The position numbers were made by a program, and so were the translations under genes. From Pseudomonas leptonychotis (lineage in GTDB: Bacteria > Pseudomonadota > Gammaproteobacteria > Pseudomonadales > Pseudomonadaceae): 64,000 bases of DNA. The stretch covers positions 186,001-250,000 of the forward strand of contig NZ_RFLV01000004.1 in the NCBI RefSeq assembly GCF_004920405.1, in the 5' to 3' direction. A model generated the notes under the pieces. It made no database searches, had not been told where the DNA came from, and saw only the letters and a program-made list of their open reading frames with translations. Position 1 is the first letter of the stretch. Every line of letters begins with the position of its first letter. Below are positions 60,101 to 64,000 of the stretch, piece by piece.

Positions 60101-60656
60101 CAAGAGTGCTGACCAAGCGCTGAGCAAGGCCGTAGCACGTTATTACTTCAAATTGCTGGCCTACAAGGACGAGTACGAAGTAGCGCGGCTGTACAGCGAC
60201 GGCAGCTTTATCCGTCAGCTGGAAGCGCAGTTCAGCGGCGATTACCGCCTGGAGTTCCACCTGGCTCCATCCTGGCTGAGTAAGCCAGATGCAAGCAGCG
60301 GCGAGCCGCGCAAGCGTCAGTTCGGTGCCTGGATGCTCAAGGCCTTCGGCGTACTGGCCAAATTCAAGTTCCTACGTGGCACGCCGCTGGACCTGTTTGG
60401 CTACAGCGCCGAGCGCAAGCTGGAGCTGCAGCTGATCGAGGACTATGAGCAAAACCTGGAGTACCTGCTTAAGGAACTCAACGCCGACAACTACCGTAGC
60501 GCGGTGGCCCTGGCTGAGCTGCCGGAGCAGATCCGCGGCTATGGCCACGTCAAAGAACGCAGCCTGGCCAAGGTGCGCGAGCAGAGCAGCCAGCTCAAGG
60601 CGCGCATGGTCATCAGTGAGATTGCGGCGGTGCAACTATTCGAACCCGCTGCCTGA
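57189..60656 (+). CDS. Indolepyruvate ferredoxin oxidoreductase, fused alpha-beta type
   Basis: The 1155-residue enzyme oxidatively decarboxylates aryl- or branched 2-oxo acids to acyl-CoA, reducing ferredoxin. Order: N-terminal pyrimidine-binding region (~10-400, ISGYRGSPLGNLD), TPP-binding part (~430-600, HFCSGCPHNTSTK, then MGGEGATWIGQ), a cysteine cluster CEGCGDCSVKSNC (~635-648) with a second set of Cys at ~667-680, a gamma-type domain (~715-900, GVGGSGVTTVGALLGMAAHIEGKGCSVLDQAGLAQKFGPV) and a C-terminal domain to 1155. An AAAGGAG site sets ATG 57189. It should act on 2-oxo acids made by transaminases or by the downstream dehydrogenase. Confidence 0.93.
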   Translation: MSLAEIRLDDKYRLATGHLYLTGTQALTRLPMLQKQRDAAHGLNTACFISGYRGSPLGNLDKSLWDAKQYLKDNHIHFQPGVNEELAATSVWGSQQTSLFPGARYDGVFAMWYGKGPGVDRCGDVFKHGNSAGVSEHGGVLLLAGDDHGCKSSSIANQSEHAFIAASIPVLNPANVQEILDYGIIGWELSRYSGCWVALKTIAENVDSSAVVDVDPLRIQVRAPDDFQLPEDGVYIRWPDPPLAQEARLNTYKIYAARAFALANNLNQIKLDSPNPRLGIITTGKSYLDVRQALDDLGLDEALCAQVGLRVLKIGMSWPLEPVSVHEFAEGLDEILVVEEKRGIIEDQLTGQLYNWPLGKRPVVVGEFDEAGHSLLPNLSELTPAMIARAIAKRLAPIYSSASIDERLAFLAAKEASLAAPKHTTVRTPHFCSGCPHNTSTKLPEGSRAQGGIGCHYMTQWMDRNTDTFTQMGGEGATWIGQAPFTDTAHIFQNLGDGTYFHSGHLAVRAAVASGVNITYKILYNDAVAMTGGQPIDGELRVDQLSQQVFFEGVKRIALVTDEPEKYPDRSTFAPIVTFHHRRDLDAVQRELREFKGCSVIIYDQTCATEKRRRRKRGKLVDPQKRAFINPAVCEGCGDCSVKSNCLSVLPLETEVGRKREIDQNSCNKDFSCVEGFCPSFVTVHGGSLRKPQAVGLSALFIALPEPRQPTLERPWNILLPGVGGSGVTTVGALLGMAAHIEGKGCSVLDQAGLAQKFGPVITHIRIAAKQDDIFAVRIAAGETDLLLGCDLVVSASEVALAKLNDKIAHAVVNSHEAATAEFTRNPDAQVPGAAMREALIEAVGASKTHFVDASRLATRLLGDSIATNMFMLGFAYQKGLVPVSAEAIDKAIELNGVAVPLNQQAFLWGRRAAHDAAAVERLAKPEMVEAPHCQTLDEIVADRVVRLTAYQNAAYAERYREQVARVQQVDKSADQALSKAVARYYFKLLAYKDEYEVARLYSDGSFIRQLEAQFSGDYRLEFHLAPSWLSKPDASSGEPRKRQFGAWMLKAFGVLAKFKFLRGTPLDLFGYSAERKLELQLIEDYEQNLEYLLKELNADNYRSAVALAELPEQIRGYGHVKERSLAKVREQSSQLKARMVISEIAAVQLFEPAA

Positions 60657-60669
60657 CAGGCAGCGTGAA

Positions 60670-60796
60670 AACTACTGCGCATCGGTGATGCTGCGTTAAA
60701 AACAGGCTAAAAGTGCTCATTTACAGTCGTAAAGTCGAGTGCGACCCCAGTCGCTTTTTAGCCTGTTTTTGCCTTGCCTGACCTTCGCTCGCTACG
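60670..60796. mobile_element. MITE-like element, copy 3 (decayed)
   Basis: The interior 'gctgcgttaaaaacaggct…gtgctcatttacag…gcctgtttttgccttgcctg' aligns with copy 1 on the reverse strand; both outer ends have diverged. It starts ~13 bases after the oxidoreductase stop. Confidence 0.6.
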
Positions 60797-60854
60797 TTTC
60801 ACACCGCCTGTTTCCCCTCTTTATTTCAACTACAAGAACAATCAAGGAACCCCT

Positions 60855-61907
60855 ATGTCCGTGTTTTCCCATATCGATTTCGACCACCACGAACAGGTGG
60901 TCTATGGCCATGACAAGGCCAGCGGCCTGAAGGCGATTATTGCCATTCACAACAGCAACCTCGGTCCGGCGCTTGGCGGTTGCCGCATGTGGCCCTACGC
61001 CAATGACGATGAGGCCCTGCGCGATGTGCTGCGCCTGTCGCGCGGCATGACCTACAAATCGGCCCTGGCCAATCTGCCACTGGGTGGCGGCAAAGCGGTG
61101 ATCATCGGCGACCCTCATACCGGCAAGAGCGCGGCGCTGTTTCAGGCCATGGGTGATTTTGTCGACAGCCTTGGCGGGCGCTATATCACTGCCGCCGACT
61201 CCGGCACCGGCGTGGCAGAAATGCAGCTTATGGCCGAGCGCACTCGCCACGTATCCGGTGCGGAGTCGCGCGAAGCCTTCGCGGGTGGTACGCGCAATGG
61301 CGACCCGTCGCCGGCCACCGCTTACGGGGTGTTTATCGGCATTCAGGCTGCGGTCAAGCACCGCCTGGGCCGTGATGATTTGCGTGGCCTCAAAGTCGCG
61401 ATTCAAGGGGTAGGGCAGGTGGGGTTTGATCTCGCCCGACAATTGAAAGCAGCCGGTGCCGAGCTGTGGGTGACTGATATCGTCGAGGCCAATGTGCGCC
61501 GTGCGGTTGAGCAACTGGGCGCAACTGCTGTCACCCAGCAGGCGATTTTCGGCCTGGATGTTGATGTGTTCGCGCCCTGCGCCATGGGCGCAATCATCAA
61601 CCAACAAACCCTAGAAGCGCTGCGCGCGCCGATTATCGCCGGAGCCGCCAATAATCAGCTGGCCGATCCTAGCCTGGCGGAAACCCTGCGCCGCAACGAG
61701 TGCCTGTATGCGCCGGATTACGCGATCAATGCCGGCGGCATTATCGATGTCTACTATGGCCGTAGCGGCGGCAGCGCTGCACAACTCAAAGCGCATATCG
61801 AAGGCGTCGGCGCAACGTTGGAGCAAATCTTCCAGCGCTCAGGTGCGAGCGGTAAAACCACGGTGGAGATTGCTGATCAATTGGCCGAAGAGCGCTTCGG
61901 CCGTTAG
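60855..61907 (+). CDS. Leucine / valine / phenylalanine dehydrogenase
   Basis: The 350-residue Glu/Leu/Phe/Val dehydrogenase starts at ATG 60855 after AAGGAA. Catalytic lysines lie in [15 protein letters not shown] (~73-87), preceded by [32 protein letters not shown]. The NAD-binding Rossmann fold starts at [17 protein letters not shown] (~183-199), with D of WVTDI at the end of strand two favouring NAD. It deaminates branched-chain or aromatic amino acids to 2-oxo acids, which fits the oxidoreductase upstream. Its TAG stop is the first bases of a MITE-like repeat, so its last codons may be shared with the insertion. Confidence 0.92.
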   Translation: MSVFSHIDFDHHEQVVYGHDKASGLKAIIAIHNSNLGPALGGCRMWPYANDDEALRDVLRLSRGMTYKSALANLPLGGGKAVIIGDPHTGKSAALFQAMGDFVDSLGGRYITAADSGTGVAEMQLMAERTRHVSGAESREAFAGGTRNGDPSPATAYGVFIGIQAAVKHRLGRDDLRGLKVAIQGVGQVGFDLARQLKAAGAELWVTDIVEANVRRAVEQLGATAVTQQAIFGLDVDVFAPCAMGAIINQQTLEALRAPIIAGAANNQLADPSLAETLRRNECLYAPDYAINAGGIIDVYYGRSGGSAAQLKAHIEGVGATLEQIFQRSGASGKTTVEIADQLAEERFGR

Positions 61908-61984
61908 AGGCTGTTTACGATCTGCTGCGCGTCGGCCCTGCTGCGTTAAAAACAGGCTCTAGCTCGCGAGATCGTAAAGCAGCT
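61905..61984. mobile_element. MITE-like element, copy 4 (internal deletion)
   Basis: About 80 bases with the element's two ends, 'tagaggctgtttacgatctg' and 'agctcgcgagatcgtaaagc', joined through a short centre (cggccctgctgcgttaaaaa). The first TAG is the stop codon of the dehydrogenase. Confidence 0.7.
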
Positions 61985-61987
61985 TCA

Positions 61988-62467
61988 TTAATCGATTGTC
62001 AGCGCCAGACTAATACCATGCGGTTTAAAGCCCAGGTTGGCATAAAAAGCATGGGCGGCCTCACGGCTCTGGCTGCTGGACAGCGCCACTTTGTAACAAC
62101 CCCAGGTGCGGGCGCGTTCGATGGCTTTGCCCATCAGCGCCTGGCCAATCCCCAGGCCGCGCGCTTCACCATCCACCACTACATCTTCAAGAATCGCTGA
62201 GCGAGCGAAGTTGTGCGCCAGGTGCTCAATCAGGTTAAGCGTGCAGGTGCCGAGCAACTTGCCGTCACGCTCGGCCACCAGTACCACGCAGCTCACTGAC
62301 AACTCACTCAGGCGTAAAGCCAGCAGCTTGGCATCAGCACGCGGCTCGTCGGGTGCCAGTTGCTGCAGCAACGTGGCGAGCGCTGCGGCATCGGTAACGC
62401 TGGCCGCACGTAGGTTAAAGTCGGCAAAAGGCGAATCCGGCAGATAAGGCGAGGCAGCGGGGCGCAT
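61988..62467 (-). CDS. GNAT-family N-acetyltransferase
   Basis: The 159-residue protein has the GNAT fold: NLRAASVTDAAALATLLQQL (~18-37), LGTCTLNLIEHL (beta 4), ILEDVVVDGEARGLGIGQALMGKAIERAR with the acetyl-CoA loop RGLGIGQ (~97-125), and SREAAHAFYANLGFKPHG at the C-terminus. The acceptor substrate is unknown. It stands alone upstream of tRNA-Arg. Confidence 0.88.
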   Translation of the reverse strand: MRPAASPYLPDSPFADFNLRAASVTDAAALATLLQQLAPDEPRADAKLLALRLSELSVSCVVLVAERDGKLLGTCTLNLIEHLAHNFARSAILEDVVVDGEARGLGIGQALMGKAIERARTWGCYKVALSSSQSREAAHAFYANLGFKPHGISLALTID

Positions 62468-62601
62468 GGCGATCTCCTCTCTTTATGACGGCCGGTTGGC
62501 AGTCAGTTGGCAGTATGGCGCTGAGATAATGGCAGCGGCATGACAAACTAGCTCAGGCTCGCTAAGATGCCGCCCGCTGGTAGCCCGTCTAACCAGCCTT
62601 G

Positions 62602-62676
62602 GTTCCCATAGTTCAATGGATAGAATAAGCCCCTCCTAAGGGCTAGATACTGGTTCGAATCCAGTTGGGAACGCCA
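62602..62676 (+). tRNA. tRNA-Arg (anticodon CCT)
   Basis: The 75-base gene has acceptor GTTCCCA/TGGGAAC, D-arm AGTTCAATGGATAGA, anticodon loop CTCCTAA (decodes AGG), T-arm GGTTCGAATCC and encoded CCA. Such tRNAs are common island integration targets; no second copy of its 3' end is seen in the window. Confidence 0.94.
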
Positions 62677-63008
62677 TCTACTGCAATCCGCCAGCACCGG
62701 TTCCCGAGTGCTTAGGCATGGTTCGCCTACTTTGCGCCTTACTTCGTTCTCCTGTATTTATCACTCAGCCCAATGCTGTTTGGGGCTGACTTGTGCGCAG
62801 TGTTTAAACCAGTACCCCCAAAAGCCCCCGAACCGGCTGGTTTCAGGGCGCTGAAGTATTCGATTGGGCGCGAACGAAAGCAGCGTTGAATCCACACCTC
62901 TTATCGTTCACACCCATTCGGGGAATAGTTTTCCCACATGCTGCGTGCCACGCTTTGAAGTGCCTAAGGCACCCCACGCCCACAAAAATAAAACATTGGG
63001 AAATCAGC
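62677..63008. other. Intergenic region between tRNA-Arg and the NLP gene
   Basis: About 330 bases without a supported gene. An inverted repeat (AAACCAG at 62806, CTGGTTT at 62837) encloses C-rich tracts. Any NLP promoter should lie here. Confidence 0.5.
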
Positions 63009-63814
63009 ATGTTTAAGAAACCGACACTGTTTTTTCGAGCTTAACTGCCTCCCTGGCACTGCTATTAACCAGCAATTTCATCCTGGCCAGCGATTTTGCC
63101 AAGCTGGATCAAGCCCTGCCGACAAACGGGGTGATCAACAATAAGCAGCCAGTCTTTGATTTTGACGGCGATAGTTGTTTGCCCAGCGCGGGTATCAGCC
63201 GTTTGGGGCAAAAAAATGCAGGCCTTAATACGACGGGCACAATTACGGGCAGCTGCCGCTCAGGTAATTTTTTACTGACCTCAAACACCCTGCATCGCTA
63301 CGTGTGTAGAACAGTCAGTGGCAACCAGTATTGCGGCCATATATACGCGCTCTATTTCGAGAAAGACCAGTTGACCGGCTATTTTGGTGGCGGCCATCGC
63401 CATGATTGGGAACATGCCGCTGTCTGGACCAAAAACGGAGTTGTGACGCATGGCACCTACAGCTCCCACGGCAACCAGACAACCAAGCCCGCTGCAGAGT
63501 TACCCTTTGAAAATGGCCATCTGAAGATTGTCTATCACAAGGATGGTGTCACTACTCATGCCTTTCGCTTTGCGAAAAGTGTTGAGTATGCCGAGAACCC
63601 CTATGGCTCATTCCTGACCCCGACTATCGTCAGCTGGTATCGAATGGTCGGTGACGGGTTGTCGAATCAGAGCATGCGTTCGTTACTCAATAGTTTCGAT
63701 TACGGCTCCGCGAACCTGCCGGTCAAAGACAGTAACTTCCTGAACAACATCAACAACGGGAAACCGTCCAGTTACCCCGCCTTCTCAAGTACGGATGTGA
63801 CGGCCTCGAACTAA
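63009..63814 (+). pseudogene. NLP (NPP1-family) necrosis-inducing cytolysin, frameshifted at its signal peptide
   Basis: From GTG 63131 an uninterrupted 227-residue frame encodes the NLP core: four cysteines (DSC, GSC, YVC, QYC), CGHIYALYFEKDQ, and the exact heptapeptide GHRHDWE in GGGHRHDWEHAAVW, which binds the metal needed for membrane lysis. Four Cys suggest type 2. The likely original start is ATG 63009 (MFKKPTLFF), but that frame stops after 11 codons. The hydrophobic signal sequence (LTASLALLLTSNFILAS) and residues to 63131 lie in the core's frame. One base added or two removed in the T6 run at 63030-63035 would join them. As read the product lacks a secretion signal, so the gene is disrupted, phase-variable, or affected by a sequencing error. 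Confidence 0.8.
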
Positions 63815-64000
63815 GACCATCACTTAGATGAGCGGAGCTAAGAGGGGGCGATTCATGCTCGCTGGCGCGGGCATTTTTTCTGGCCAGTCGCTTCGCTTGT
63901 CTCAAACCCTAAGCATCTGTTACCGCGATAAGTCGAGAAACGGTAAGAGCTGCGCAGCAGCGGAACGTGGTCTTGTTCGTTTGTGACACCGCTGTTGAGC
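63815..64000. other. Right end of window, no feature
   Basis: The last 186 bases after the NLP stop show no open frame with a supported start, no clear terminator hairpin and no recognised repeat. Confidence 0.4.

Noticed and set aside
58806..60260. 484-codon open frame antisense to the ferredoxin oxidoreductase
   Set aside because: It falls within a recognised enzyme gene and has no ribosome site or family features.
62602..63814. Genomic island integrated at tRNA-Arg(CCT)
   Set aside because: The tRNA is a typical target and the NLP gene looks foreign, but no integrase and no duplicated tRNA 3' end is seen in the window; it may extend beyond 64000.

Overview
The window looks like chromosomal DNA from a Pseudomonas of the aeruginosa/straminea/anguilliseptica side of the genus. 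The evidence is high GC, typical Pseudomonas proteins (AmrZ, RsmA, a NrdA with two ATP-cones, AruFG), and gene blocks that match my memory of P. aeruginosa PAO1 order: nrdBA plus a two-component system, htrB-minCDE-rluA, aruCFGDB-x-E-ltaE-alaS-lysC-rsmA-tRNAs, and amrZ-phnC to phnP. The species was not determined.

Layout. 1-7.1 kb: end of an unknown gene, an MgtC-family membrane protein, a REC-like/PAS/GAF/GGDEF diguanylate cyclase (reverse strand), a sterol-desaturase-family hydroxylase, a membrane-anchored histidine phosphatase, and azoR divergent from a LysR regulator. 7.1-10.6 kb: a plastic zone with a ParE-type toxin-antitoxin pair, over 1.5 kb of nested intergenic repeats and two AT-rich orphan genes. 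10.6-15.1 kb: class Ia ribonucleotide reductase nrdA-nrdB (reverse), with NrdR-like palindromes and a DnaA box upstream. 15.9-18.3 kb: OmpR-type regulator and sensor kinase. 18.5-23.5 kb: rluA-like pseudouridine synthase, minE/minD/minC (reverse), then an LpxL/HtrB acyltransferase and a patatin. 23.7-31.5 kb: the arginine succinyltransferase operon with two ArgR-type half-sites upstream. 31.7-37.8 kb: ltaE, alaS, lysC, csrA/rsmA, tRNA-Ser(GCT) and two identical tRNA-Arg(ACG). 37.8-43.5 kb: a secreted DUF4124 protein, mgtE and a three-gene Na+-pumping oxaloacetate decarboxylase (oadG-oadA-oadB). 43.6-55.1 kb: amrZ and a complete C-P lyase locus (phnCDEFGHIJKLMNP) behind a Pho-box-like sequence. 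55.2-61.9 kb: an MFS transporter, an Lrp/AsnC regulator divergent from a three-part indolepyruvate ferredoxin oxidoreductase, and a Leu/Val/Phe dehydrogenase. 62-64 kb: a GNAT acetyltransferase, tRNA-Arg(CCT), and an NLP (NPP1) necrosis-inducing cytolysin gene whose signal-peptide region is frameshifted at a run of T.

How it works together. Three catabolic modules feed central metabolism: arginine to glutamate and succinate (aru/ast), phosphonates to phosphate (phn), and branched-chain or aromatic amino acids to 2-oxo acids and acyl-CoA (dehydrogenase plus IOR). The Na+-pump decarboxylase couples oxaloacetate removal to a sodium gradient.

The most notable unexplained structure is in the repeats. 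A REP palindrome is inserted in frame inside phnN. A MITE-like element is present four times, always at the 3' end of a gene and twice supplying the stop codon. A modular ~250 bp repeat clusters between the toxin-antitoxin pair and nrdB. All calls come from reading the sequence; no database search was run.
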